Shown: piece by piece, positions 1 to 7,384 of the stretch
Position numbering within the stretch: position 1 is the first letter of the stretch
How the letters are laid out: the number at the start of each line of letters is the position of its first letter
DNA from: Candidatus Kapaibacterium sp.
Lineage (GTDB): Bacteria; Bacteroidota; Ignavibacteria; Kapaibacteriales; UBA4661
NCBI GenBank assembly: GCA_004292595.1
Contig: RDXM01000121.1
Span: 1-32,595, forward strand
Length of the DNA: 32,595 bases
Direction: 5' to 3'
Translations under genes and position numbers: made by a program
Notes under the pieces: generated by a model
Seen by the model: only the letters and a program-made list of their open reading frames with translations
Told to the model about the DNA's origin: nothing
Databases searched by the model: none

Positions 1-267
1 CAACAAAGCGCAACATTCCATTTGCATCTTTCACTCTCCATATACTTTTGGCTTCTTTTGTTTACCCATTGACATCTTCTGAATTGGCTTCAGGGGTTTT
101 AACACAAAAGCGAAGAAAACCCAAAAGTGATTCACTTGAAAACAAGAAGCAGCATCTTCCTTCTTCAAATTTAAATACAAAAGCTGCTTTGGGGGGCATC
201 CGATGCACTTGAAGACACTTCTCAGCAGACGTGAGCGAAATGGAAAGATAGAGGAAAAGAAAAACAA
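1..267. other. AT-rich stretch with no supported gene
   Basis: This stretch lies downstream of the truncated SIMPL gene on the minus strand. A minus-strand open frame of 78 codons exists here (31-267) but it starts with TTG, has no recognisable domain and begins exactly where the SIMPL frame ends, so I do not call it. The remainder of the SIMPL domain was not found in any of the three minus-strand frames. Confidence 0.5.
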
Positions 268-564
268 TTAAAGTTTTGTTAGTAGACGTTTTTGTGTGTA
301 ATTTGTCTGAACATTTTGCGAAAGAATGCCGAAACGCCGCGTCAAATCAAGAATCTTGGCAACGGTTTCATCGTTTTGCTTTTTTGCGATGTTGATGTCT
401 TTGTTCAATTTCTGCACTTCCAAGGAAAGCACGACTTCATCCGGCGGCACACGAATTTCCGCCGAGCCTGAAACGGTGATAGTTGATTTTGCTTCAAGGG
501 TTTGTGCGGGAGATTCCATACAAAATGCGAAAAATGGGATGAGGAAAAAGCTGAGAAGGCGCAT
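268..564 (-). pseudogene. Truncated SIMPL-domain (DUF541) secreted protein
   Basis: The frame encodes 98 residues from the chosen ATG. It starts with a signal peptide (MRLLSFFLIPFFAFC, cleavage near SPAQ), then the N-terminal part of a SIMPL domain: TITVSGSAEIRVPPDEVVLSL followed by a helix and a VQTNY segment. In the family this last segment leads into a long beta-rich second half, and whole proteins run to about 220-250 residues. Here the frame stops nine codons after VQTNY and no frame downstream resumes the domain, so the gene appears cut short by a deletion, insertion or rearrangement. An alternative ATG at 618 would add 18 residues ahead of the signal peptide and is less likely. SIMPL proteins are periplasmic or secreted and poorly understood functionally. 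The domain assignment is firm for the part present; loss of function is inferred. Confidence 0.6.
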
Positions 565-642
565 AAATACTGGTATTGATGAGGAAAAATATTTTGGTGG
601 AAACTTCAAAATATGCATTTTTTTGTTGGTATCGTCACCAAC

Positions 643-677
643 GAAAAAAGCCTCAATGCGACTTAAACACTGAGGCT
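643..677 (-). terminator. Rho-independent terminator after the beta-barrel gene
   Basis: On the minus strand, AGCCTCA and TGAGGCT form a 7-bp stem (649-655 with 671-677), followed directly by a run of T (643-648). It lies 22 bp past the stop of the beta-barrel gene and before the SIMPL gene, so it separates the two transcripts. Confidence 0.75.
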
Positions 678-699
678 GGTGATATTGCGATTTTTCGGT

Positions 700-1251
700 T
701 TACAATTTGAAATCCACACCTAAGCGAAAATATCCGAAACCGTAGCCTGCTTCAGCCGTTACAGCCATTTTCTCGGAGAAAAAGTATCGTCCGCCCACGC
801 GAAAATCCCAGAAAAAGCCGCCATAGCCTCTGTCCCACGTGTAACGAGCATCATTCGACGTAACCGAGCCGAAATTCCATCCAAGCCCTACACCTGCGTA
901 GGTATCAAGGTTTTTGACTTTGAACACATCCACGTGGAAGTTTCCCCCGACGGCAAAAATAAGATTCGTGTACGTCCAATAGCCAGAGGAATATCCTGAC
1001 CAGCCAAACGTACCAGTGATGCCGATTTGCGGCGTGATGCCATATTCCGCATTCACACCCAAGCCCAAGTCTGCACCGCCGATACCGCCTAAGCCGACGC
1101 GAGGTCCAATATAAAAATCTTTATTGTGAAATTGCGGATTTGGTCCGAATTGTGCCGAAGCCTGAAAGCTTAAACTCAGCATGAATACTGCTGCCAACGC
1201 AAGAAATAGTCTTGTTGTGGAGCTGTTGGGAGAAGTGTATAGTTTGTTCAT
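700..1251 (-). CDS. Small outer-membrane beta-barrel-like protein
   Basis: The product is 183 residues from the ATG at 1251. The start is chosen because it gives a clean signal peptide: a polar N-terminus, then RLFLALAAVFMLSLSF ending at ASAQ. A longer frame to 1356 only adds non-signal sequence. The mature part is glycine- and aromatic-rich with alternating residues (IGPRVGLGGIGGADLG, then paired strands ending in FGYFRLGVDFKL with a C-terminal hydrophobic/aromatic pattern). This resembles the compact eight-strand OmpA/OmpX-like outer-membrane barrels common in Bacteroidota. No Shine-Dalgarno is visible; the leader is TTTTTAACAACA. It probably resides in the outer membrane; ligand or partner are unknown. 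It is followed by its own terminator. The barrel call rests on composition and strand pattern, not on a recognised specific family. Confidence 0.7.
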   Translation of the reverse strand: MNKLYTSPNSSTTRLFLALAAVFMLSLSFQASAQFGPNPQFHNKDFYIGPRVGLGGIGGADLGLGVNAEYGITPQIGITGTFGWSGYSSGYWTYTNLIFAVGGNFHVDVFKVKNLDTYAGVGLGWNFGSVTSNDARYTWDRGYGGFFWDFRVGGRYFFSEKMAVTAEAGYGFGYFRLGVDFKL

Positions 1252-1341
1252 TGTTGTTAAAAATATAGGTGAATGTGCCTGTACGCTTGATTGTATCTGC
1301 CTTTGAAGGCTATTTGAGAAAAACTGCACCTTGCTAGTCGA

Positions 1342-1404
1342 ATACCACGCACGCAAGATGCAGTCGGGGTTACAGGGCTGTTGGGTTGTATTTGTGCGTG
1401 GTAT
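1342..1404. repeat. Perfect 11-bp inverted repeat with 41-nt loop
   Basis: ATACCACGCAC at 1342-1352 is the exact reverse complement of GTGCGTGGTAT at 1394-1404. It lies between the small secreted protein gene (stop at 1417) and the beta-barrel gene (start 1251), both on the minus strand. It could be a transcript-end hairpin or a leader structure. No clean T-run follows on the minus strand, so a classical terminator is not certain. Confidence 0.5.
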
Positions 1405-1416
1405 ATTTTCGCGGGC

Positions 1417-1722
1417 TTACATAATTTTAATGCAGCCGTCTTTGATTTCCACTTTCGCGCCGTCTTTCACTTCGATTTTACCGCATTTGGTTTCAATCAC
1501 ACACGTATTTCCGCCACCTTGAATCGTTACCGATGATGTGCGGCTATTGCCAAATTCCACTTCTTTATCCATGCCGCCGATAAGGACTTTGAATTTATGT
1601 ACTTGCGAATCTTTGTTGTAGTATTGGATATAGACGGTTGCTTTTGCTTCGCTTGGAGCAAACAAGAAAGGAGCAATGGCAAGAGAAGCCAATACGAGTG
1701 CGTGTTTCAGAGATTTTTTCAT
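1417..1722 (-). CDS. Small secreted protein of unknown function
   Basis: The product is 101 residues from the ATG at 1722. It has a typical signal peptide: MKKSLKHALVLASLAIAPFLF with cleavage near APSEAKA. The mature part of about 75 residues is beta-rich and has two cysteines (NTCVIETKCGK) plus a third near the C-terminus (DGCIKIM); the tail repeats a charged KVEIKDG pattern. I do not recognise the family. A frame extending to 1785 adds only residues ahead of the signal peptide. Upstream lie three 21-bp-spaced direct repeats (1803-1855) and a TATTTT element (1767-1774), and beyond them the LytTR regulator gene on the same strand. It is therefore a good candidate target of that regulator. Periplasmic or extracellular location is inferred from the signal peptide. 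Confidence 0.7.
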   Translation of the reverse strand: MKKSLKHALVLASLAIAPFLFAPSEAKATVYIQYYNKDSQVHKFKVLIGGMDKEVEFGNSRTSSVTIQGGGNTCVIETKCGKIEVKDGAKVEIKDGCIKIM

Positions 1723-1766
1723 AGCTGTAAAAATTGATGTGAAAAGAATGATGATGTGTACAGGTA

Positions 1767-1774
1767 CGAAAATA
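1767..1774 (-). promoter_or_regulatory. Candidate -7 element TATTTTCG
   Basis: On the minus strand TATTTTCG differs at one position from the Bacteroidota -7 consensus TAnnTTTG. It lies 28 nt after the last LytTR-type repeat and 44 bp before the ATG at 1722. Equivalent TATTTT elements occur at the same spacing (29 nt) from the other two repeat sites in the window. Confidence 0.5.
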
Positions 1775-1802
1775 GGGCAGCGCACGGCACGAAACGGGCT
1801 GT

Positions 1803-1855
1803 GTAAATAAGTGCAGGGATTTTCTTAACAGGTGCGGGAGGAATCGAAAGAAGTG
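1803..1855 (-). promoter_or_regulatory. Candidate LytTR operator A: three direct repeats, 21-bp step
   Basis: Read on the minus strand, the copies are GCACTTCTTTC (1855-1845), GCACCTGTTAA (1834-1824) and GCACTTATTTA (1813-1803). Their first bases are exactly 21 bp apart. LytTR DNA-binding domains are known to bind imperfect direct repeats of about 9 bp with a centre spacing of 21-22 bp. The site lies between the stop of the LytTR gene and the small secreted protein gene it faces. The same consensus GCACTTRTTAA recurs at 2756-2787 and 14307-14338. Binding by the neighbouring regulator is inferred. Confidence 0.65.
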
Positions 1856-1862
1856 CGCAGGC

Positions 1863-2633
1863 TTAGGTATTCAGGATTTTCAACAAATCATCTTTTTTGC
1901 GTGTGGCAACAGGAACATTTGATAAATCGCTCATTTGCAGGTCGGAGTCGGATTTGCGGAAGAGCTTGATGTGGCGCAGGTTGATGAGGTGTGAATGGTG
2001 GACGCGAAAAAAAAGATGCGGCGTGAGAAGTAGTTCGTATTCTTTGAGGGTCTTGGAAACGATAATAGTGGTGCGGTCTTTGAGGTGGAATGTCGTGTAC
2101 GGACCATCAGCAGAGCAGCGAATAATTTCTGAAATATCCACAAAGTAGATGTTATCGTGGTCGCGGAGGGCAATTTTTTTATCAGCGCGGTGAAGTTGCT
2201 GTAAGTTTTCGTTCAAAAGGGCAATTTGTTGGGAAAGAACCGTTTCCAAACTAGCATCCGTGCTTGCTTCCGTAGCTTTGCGGATATTACCCACAGCCCG
2301 CTCTAATGCTCGCTTCAAAGCATCTTCATCAACAGGCTTGACGACAAAATCTATCGCGCTAAACTCAAACGCGCTCAGAGCATAGTGATTATGCGCTGTG
2401 ATAAAAACTAATTGAAACTCAGGTTTTTCAATGCTCCGAATAAGGTCGAATCCTGTTCCGTCCTGCATTTCCACATCAAGCAAGACAATAGCGGGCTTGT
2501 GCGCCTGAATCGCTTGCAGCCCAGTCTGTACGCCGCTTGCTTCGTGAATTTCTGCATTGGGGAGAATTTCTGAAACAAAAAGGCGCGTCGTGGCGCGGAT
2601 TGGTGCTTCGTCGTCAATAATGAGGATGGTCAT
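1863..2633 (-). CDS. LytTR-family two-component response regulator
   Basis: The product is 256 residues from the ATG at 2633, chosen because it places the receiver motif TILIIDDE right after the initiator Met. Residues 1-120 form a CheY-like receiver: acidic pocket D7/D8, phospho-acceptor D53 (IVLLDVEMQDG), switch Thr79 (FITAH) and Lys99 (VVKPV). A linker helix rich in Gln follows. Residues about 155-255 form a LytTR DNA-binding domain (IALRDHDNIYFVDISEI, then FFRVHHSHLINLRHIKLF). No LytS/YehU-type histidine kinase is adjacent, so it is an orphan here. The protein should act in the cytoplasm as a phosphorylation-dependent transcription factor. Three sets of 21-bp-spaced direct repeats in the window, one beside this gene, fit LytTR operator geometry. 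No such site is clear in its own upstream region, so autoregulation is unsupported. Confidence 0.93.
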   Translation of the reverse strand: MTILIIDDEAPIRATTRLFVSEILPNAEIHEASGVQTGLQAIQAHKPAIVLLDVEMQDGTGFDLIRSIEKPEFQLVFITAHNHYALSAFEFSAIDFVVKPVDEDALKRALERAVGNIRKATEASTDASLETVLSQQIALLNENLQQLHRADKKIALRDHDNIYFVDISEIIRCSADGPYTTFHLKDRTTIIVSKTLKEYELLLTPHLFFRVHHSHLINLRHIKLFRKSDSDLQMSDLSNVPVATRKKDDLLKILNT

Positions 2634-2755
2634 AAATATCAAAACGTTGTGTTGATGCGGGTTTCGTTGCAACTTACACCAAAATTTGCGAAAATCAAAG
2701 TGTACATTTGAAACTGTCTATTCACGTTTTCTTGCACAAAATAGTTCGGCTTACT

Positions 2756-2787
2756 GCACTTATTGACAAAATCCGCTCACTTATTAA
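2756..2787 (+). promoter_or_regulatory. Candidate LytTR operator B: two direct repeats, 21-bp step
   Basis: GCACTTATTGA (2756-2766) and TCACTTATTAA (2777-2787) are exactly 21 bp apart and read towards the plus-strand gene at 2871. They match the consensus of operators A and C. The site is in the intergenic region between the divergently oriented LytTR gene and the 2871 gene run. Confidence 0.65.
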
Positions 2788-2816
2788 ACTCTCCAACTTT
2801 CCTGCCACATCTTTTG

Positions 2817-2824
2817 TATTTTTC
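2817..2824 (+). promoter_or_regulatory. Candidate -7 element TATTTTTC
   Basis: TATTTTTC begins 29 nt after the last repeat of operator B, the same spacing as at operator C and one nt more than at operator A. It lies 46 bp before the ATG at 2871. The assignment rests on position and on resemblance to the TAnnTTTG element. Confidence 0.45.
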
Positions 2825-2870
2825 TGCTTCAAAAAACGTCCTCTTTCCGCACCAAATCTCTTCAGAAGCC

Positions 2871-3344
2871 ATGCGATTTCCCAACGAAGAATGCTCTTCA
2901 GAAACCTTCAAATATGGAACATTCTCCTGCGATGTTGATTTTTTCATCGTTGATGAGATGTTTGGCTTTGATGCGATTGATATTGACATTCCTCATAACC
3001 CGCTCCACATCACGGCTCGCTTCTACGATGTTTCCAACGTTCACGCAACGAAGGATGTGCATGATTTGGTCGCACTGGAGAAAAGTTTTGGTACAATAAC
3101 CGTTGAAATACGCACCGATGATGTTCATTCAATCGGTTTTACAGGCGGTTTTCTGGATGCAAGTATTTTTACAACGCAAGATATGGTGCGGTCTGCGGTG
3201 TATTTTGTCCAAGACTATTTGGCGTATTGGATGATACGTGATGGGAAAGATGTATGGCGGCAAAAAGTGCGTGATGCCGGCTTTTACCATCATGTTTGCT
3301 TGTTTGAACGTGTCGGTGTTGTGGAATATAACGGCACAAAATGA
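2871..3344 (+). CDS. Unknown cytoplasmic protein, tandem paralogue 1
   Basis: The product is 157 residues from the ATG at 2871. An upstream in-frame extension to 2763 overlaps operator B and the promoter element and is rejected. I do not recognise the family. It is clearly paralogous to the next gene: both share F.Y.TFSCDV near the start, ITARFYD in the middle, GFLDA followed by FTTQ and an MV helix, and a C-terminal LF...G.VEY.G. There is no signal peptide or membrane segment; the protein is acidic and aromatic-rich. It is the first gene after a candidate LytTR-controlled promoter, and it is followed on the same strand by its paralogue and by TPR and WG-repeat genes. An immunity-protein role is possible given the Imm genes further on, but this is inference only. 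Confidence 0.7.
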   Translation: MRFPNEECSSETFKYGTFSCDVDFFIVDEMFGFDAIDIDIPHNPLHITARFYDVSNVHATKDVHDLVALEKSFGTITVEIRTDDVHSIGFTGGFLDASIFTTQDMVRSAVYFVQDYLAYWMIRDGKDVWRQKVRDAGFYHHVCLFERVGVVEYNGTK

Positions 3345-3389
3345 AGCCCTCTCAAACGCTTACAATCAAGCATTTTCCAAAAATCACCC

Positions 3390-3833
3390 ATGAAATTTAC
3401 CTACGAAACATTCTCCTGCGATGTCGCTTTTTACGTCATTGATGCGAAATATACCTGGACGGATTGGGGCGCAATAAACGCGATTGATTGGGAAACCTTT
3501 GACGGGCATATCGAGCATTTTCCCACGCACAGCCCGCTCTACATCACGGCTCGGTTCTACGACGCTTCCCGCATTTTTCCATTGGAACAACTTCGAGACC
3601 ACGTTGTGGTGGATAGAGGTTTTGGCACATTGACGCTGATAATGAAAACGGAGGAATCCGGCTCTATGAGCGGTTTTCTGGATGCACGAGTCTTCACAAC
3701 GCAAGAGATGGTCAAGGCTGCGGCGGAATTTATGCGTGAACATTTGCCGTCCTTTCCGGCGCGAGAGGCTGATATTTCCTATAACATCTCGTTGTTTCGA
3801 TGTGCGGGTTTTGTTGAATATACTGGTGAATGA
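3390..3833 (+). CDS. Unknown cytoplasmic protein, tandem paralogue 2
   Basis: The product is 147 residues and starts MKFTYETFSCDVAFY, matching the start of the preceding gene's shared region, which supports both start choices. Shared blocks with paralogue 1 are TARFYD.S, GFLDA followed by FTTQ, and the C-terminal VEYTGE. It differs by a longer segment after the first strand (about residues 20-45, rich in Trp, Asp and His). No signal peptide or membrane helix is seen. The 45-bp gap to its paralogue has no promoter-like element, so co-transcription is likely. Its leader (ATTTTCCAAAAATCACCC) resembles that of the next gene (ATTTTCCAAAATCT). The function is unknown. Confidence 0.72.
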   Translation: MKFTYETFSCDVAFYVIDAKYTWTDWGAINAIDWETFDGHIEHFPTHSPLYITARFYDASRIFPLEQLRDHVVVDRGFGTLTLIMKTEESGSMSGFLDARVFTTQEMVKAAAEFMREHLPSFPAREADISYNISLFRCAGFVEYTGE

Positions 3834-3857
3834 TTTTCAAACAATTTTCCAAAATCT

Positions 3858-5741
3858 ATGACCACAGAAGAATTTCACAACCTAACCATTTACCACAATG
3901 GCAGCACAAAATCACCGCATCCAACAATGGTGGATTACTACGCTTGTTTGCTGGCATTGGTGGAAGTGCATCGTGCAGAAACGCCCAGTTACAAGCTCTT
4001 TTTTGAACTCTTTGCGAAAGCCTTCCACACGCCGCTTTCGGAGTTTATGACGGCTGAGGAGCAGGAAAATCATGACCAAAACTACAATACCTACATCGTA
4101 CCGGACGAGTTTTCAAGCGGTGTTGCTTCAAGTGATGTTGAGCGAGTACTGTGTTTTTTGAAAGCGCAAATTCAATTCGGTAGGGTCGTGGATTATTACG
4201 AAAGCGAAGTGTGGTTGGTGGAATTTATCGTGGATAAATGTGGTGATTTTCTTGATGAAGCAAGTAATCAAGCACTGTTTGAGGCGAAGAATATCACGTG
4301 GCATTACTTCATTATTCTGTTGGAAGAATTGTTCAATTACCGCATCCACACTCGGCTTCAGTGCAGATACGGTTATTGTGTGCTGAACTGCTTGAAACTG
4401 CATCCGCAAATGGAATGGGAGCGCTCAGATATTGGCTTTCTTGCGTGGATTGCTGCTGCATGGCGCATGATTTCAGGCGATAGGAGTTTTTTGGATGACT
4501 TTGATGGTGTTTTTTTTAATAGAAATATTTTGTCAGGATTATATCCGTTTCAATCCTACGAATTGGGCTGGCGCAATGACTTTATCGGCTTAGGAACGTC
4601 GGGCGAAATTCGCCGTGAAATCTATGACCAATGCTTTCGTGCAATTCAGCGTTCAACATCCGATGACGCACTCGCTATCTTGGAAGGCGCACGAATGCTT
4701 GATGTAGCATATCCGTTTGAGGATGGTATCGGCAATGCTGATGGGGTTTTCTACGATGAGTTATTTCATGAGGAATGGACGCAGTTTTCACAGCATCGTG
4801 GATATTTTGAAGCATTGCTGAACAAGGTGAAAGTGCTTGATTACGAATGGATTACGCTTGCGCAGGTTCTTTGGCTGTTTTATCGTGATGTAAATCACGA
4901 AGCAATGGAGTATTTCTTGGAAACCGCATTAAGCCTAAATCCTTCCACGCCAATTCACTATTTCGACATGAAGTTTTGGCAGCACGATACAAAAAATGAG
5001 GAAGAAACCCTCAGACACACGCTGCAAAGCGGTTTGGGAATAACGTGGTTTTATTATGCCGAAATGCAGTATTACCACAAACGCAATAACGATGCGGCAT
5101 TGCGGTACTACACGATGTTTTGCGAAGCAGAGCCGCAGTATTTGCCGAATAATGATTTTGAACGTGATGCGATGGATTACTTTGTCCACCGCAGTCGCTA
5201 TCCCGCATCAACACAAGAGGCAAAGGCACAAATAGCGAGAATATATCTGCAAATGGGCGATGTGCAGCGAGCAGAAATTGCTGCTGAAGAAGCAATAGCC
5301 TTGCGCCCGAACAATTTCCAAACGCCCTACGAAGTCTTAGCAGACGTAAAAGCGCATCAGGGCTTGCTTTCGGAGCAGATTGCCCTGTTAGAAGCGAAAG
5401 CAGCAGCAATGGTAAAAATGCGCCTCCGCAACGTAAGCGTTACAAAAAGAAGGCTTTACGGCTATCCGATTGACGGCTTTGCGGATGATGCCAGAAAAAC
5501 TACGCGGTCGTTTGTGATGGTCTTTGAGGTGTATTTGAAAATAGCTGACCTTTGTGCCTATTCCGATGTTGCCGCGCTCATGCCGAAAGCCCGCGAAGCC
5601 CATCGGAAAGCCATCGCTGAATTTAAGCGCATACAACGGAGCCATAATAGCTGGAAGTTTGGCTTGAAGAATGTGGACATCAGCAGTCTGCATCGGGATT
5701 ACATCGGAAAACAGCACTTCGATAGCAATGACAACGATTAA
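3858..5741 (+). CDS. Large TPR-containing protein, paralogue 1
   Basis: The product is 627 residues with no signal peptide or membrane segments. The N-terminal 250 residues are helical without a recognised domain. The middle holds a segment shared with the next gene (YFEALLN, then EWITLAQVLW, and NPSTPIHY). The C-terminal part, about residues 390-520, contains TPR-like repeats such as AALRYYTMFCEAEP and AEIAAEEAIALRPNN. TPRs mediate protein-protein contact, so a scaffolding or sensing role is plausible, but no catalytic motif is visible. The gene overlaps the next one by 14 bp, which suggests translational coupling, and it follows the tandem paralogues by 24 bp. I cannot assign a named family. 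Confidence 0.75.
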   Translation: MTTEEFHNLTIYHNGSTKSPHPTMVDYYACLLALVEVHRAETPSYKLFFELFAKAFHTPLSEFMTAEEQENHDQNYNTYIVPDEFSSGVASSDVERVLCFLKAQIQFGRVVDYYESEVWLVEFIVDKCGDFLDEASNQALFEAKNITWHYFIILLEELFNYRIHTRLQCRYGYCVLNCLKLHPQMEWERSDIGFLAWIAAAWRMISGDRSFLDDFDGVFFNRNILSGLYPFQSYELGWRNDFIGLGTSGEIRREIYDQCFRAIQRSTSDDALAILEGARMLDVAYPFEDGIGNADGVFYDELFHEEWTQFSQHRGYFEALLNKVKVLDYEWITLAQVLWLFYRDVNHEAMEYFLETALSLNPSTPIHYFDMKFWQHDTKNEEETLRHTLQSGLGITWFYYAEMQYYHKRNNDAALRYYTMFCEAEPQYLPNNDFERDAMDYFVHRSRYPASTQEAKAQIARIYLQMGDVQRAEIAAEEAIALRPNNFQTPYEVLADVKAHQGLLSEQIALLEAKAAAMVKMRLRNVSVTKRRLYGYPIDGFADDARKTTRSFVMVFEVYLKIADLCAYSDVAALMPKAREAHRKAIAEFKRIQRSHNSWKFGLKNVDISSLHRDYIGKQHFDSNDND

Positions 5742-7293
5742 ACAAGCACATATCTATCACAAGTATCTTCTCAGCAACGATGCAAAGAAGATTTTATCCG
5801 CTTTAGACGAGATTGATTCGTTGGAAGAGGCGGACTATGGCTTGTTTGCGTGGTTGTGGGTGCGTTGGGAGTGGTATTATTCCATCACGCAAAGAGACTA
5901 TCGGCGGCTTATGGAAACGGAATATTTTCAGTGCCACACGCTTGGTTGGCGGCAAATGAAGTACGGATACAAGGCTGCAAGCGGAAAGCAAGCAACAATG
6001 GTTTATTCAGCAATAGAGCGTTTATTGGAAGCACATTGCGGAAAAACAGAGACGAGAAAACTTATTGCAGCAGCAATGATATTCAATGATGGGTACTCGG
6101 AAATGGTTGACCACGGCAATCATGCTTCGAGCGGCTATGATGTCAATGTTGAGCGCGATTGGAAAGACTTTTTGCCGTACAAACATCACTTTGAAGCACT
6201 CTTGGGAACAAGTCCGCTCTTTGATGCGGAGTGGATAACGGCGGCGCAGGTGATTTGGCAGCATTTTCGGTGGTTTAAAAACGACTACGACCGTACATTT
6301 TCTGCCGATGCAGCAGGGTATTTTTTGTGCCATGCAGTGCGCTTGAAACCTGCTTTTCCGATTCATTACATGGTGATTTTGTCTCAGCGCGAACGCTACA
6401 AACGCGGCGATTGGAATCCATTCCAGGAAGACCAATACGCGACGCTTCAAACCCCGCTTGGAATCACGTTTTTGTACCATGCGCAATATTGCAATTTCCA
6501 CGAAGCGCGGTACGACGAGGCTTTGGAGTATTATCAGCGATTTCTTGACTGTGAACAAGGGCTTTTGCCAGATAATATCTTTGAAATCAGACCGGAATAC
6601 GCAATGTACAATATGCTCCAAGCCTCTTCACAGCAGGCTTTGGCGGAAATGGCGGTAATGATGTTGAAGCAAGGAAATATGCGGCAAGCAGAGGTTTTTT
6701 GCGAACAAGCAATCGCAATGCGACCGAACTATTTTCAAGCACCGTATCAGGTTTTGGCGCGAATACGCCTTGAACAGGGCTACACGCTTGATGCAGCGCG
6801 GCTTTTGGAGAAAAAAGCGGTGATTTTCCGTGATTCTGTAACGCGCACAGCGTGGTGGGGCAGCCACGCTCCATATTTTGAAATCACCTACAACCCTGAA
6901 TGCAAGCAAAATAGCTTTGTTCGCGGTGATTCGCTAACGCGAATAGAAAGGTACTTTATCCATCAATTTGCACAGCAAGCGGCGATGCTCTTCCTCCAAG
7001 CCCAGAATTTATGCGGCGTTCAGCGAATGCTCAAATTTTGTAAATGTATGCCCCAGTATTTTTGCTTCGATTACTCGGAAACGTACACGATGCAAGAGAA
7101 ACCAACTATGTTCCCTGAATTGGCGATGAAACAAGAATTGGCGGGCATTCTGGAGTGGCAAGCGGAGATTGCTTTTTGGACAAAAGACTATTGGCAAGCC
7201 AGATTGCTGCAAATGCAATGGGAAGAAATCGAACCCGAAAACCTACGTGCTGTGGCTTTGAAGCAAGAAATTACGCGGGTTTTGGGCTATTGA
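5728..7293 (+). CDS. TPR-containing protein, paralogue 2
   Basis: The product is 521 residues starting MTTIKQAHIYHKYLL. This ATG lies inside the end of the preceding gene; an upstream in-frame extension (to 5671) runs deeper into that gene and is rejected. It aligns over most of its length with the C-terminal three quarters of the preceding protein: HHFEALLG, EWITAAQVIW, FPIHYM, PLGITFLYHAQY, and TPR pieces around residues 260-380 (EALEYYQRFLDCEQG, AEVFCEQAIAMRPNY, QAPYQVLARIRLEQG). It lacks most of the N-terminal 150 residues of the other copy. No signal peptide is present. The pair probably arose by gene duplication and acts together, given the overlap. The function is unknown. Confidence 0.75.
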   Translation: MTTIKQAHIYHKYLLSNDAKKILSALDEIDSLEEADYGLFAWLWVRWEWYYSITQRDYRRLMETEYFQCHTLGWRQMKYGYKAASGKQATMVYSAIERLLEAHCGKTETRKLIAAAMIFNDGYSEMVDHGNHASSGYDVNVERDWKDFLPYKHHFEALLGTSPLFDAEWITAAQVIWQHFRWFKNDYDRTFSADAAGYFLCHAVRLKPAFPIHYMVILSQRERYKRGDWNPFQEDQYATLQTPLGITFLYHAQYCNFHEARYDEALEYYQRFLDCEQGLLPDNIFEIRPEYAMYNMLQASSQQALAEMAVMMLKQGNMRQAEVFCEQAIAMRPNYFQAPYQVLARIRLEQGYTLDAARLLEKKAVIFRDSVTRTAWWGSHAPYFEITYNPECKQNSFVRGDSLTRIERYFIHQFAQQAAMLFLQAQNLCGVQRMLKFCKCMPQYFCFDYSETYTMQEKPTMFPELAMKQELAGILEWQAEIAFWTKDYWQARLLQMQWEEIEPENLRAVALKQEITRVLGY

Positions 7294-7330
7294 AGTTCAA
7301 ACGCTCTTTTGCTATCGGAAACCTTGTTTT

Positions 7331-7348
7331 GACCGCAGAGGCGCGGAG
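7331..7348. repeat. Relic of a widespread dispersed repeat (ACCGCAGAGGCGC type)
   Basis: GACCGCAGAGGCGCGGAG in the 91-bp gap between the TPR and WG-repeat genes resembles the ACCGCAGAGACGCAGAG-type dispersed repeat seen in intergenic DNA of many bacteria. Only about 18 bp are recognisable here and no partner inverted copy is nearby. Confidence 0.4.
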
Positions 7349-7384
7349 TGAAGTCATTTGTAGATAATTTTTTTTACCAAAACA

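Noticed and set aside
31-267. 78-codon minus-strand frame downstream of the SIMPL gene
   Set aside because: TTG start, no domain, low-complexity Phe/Lys-rich composition; it begins exactly at the end of the truncated gene.
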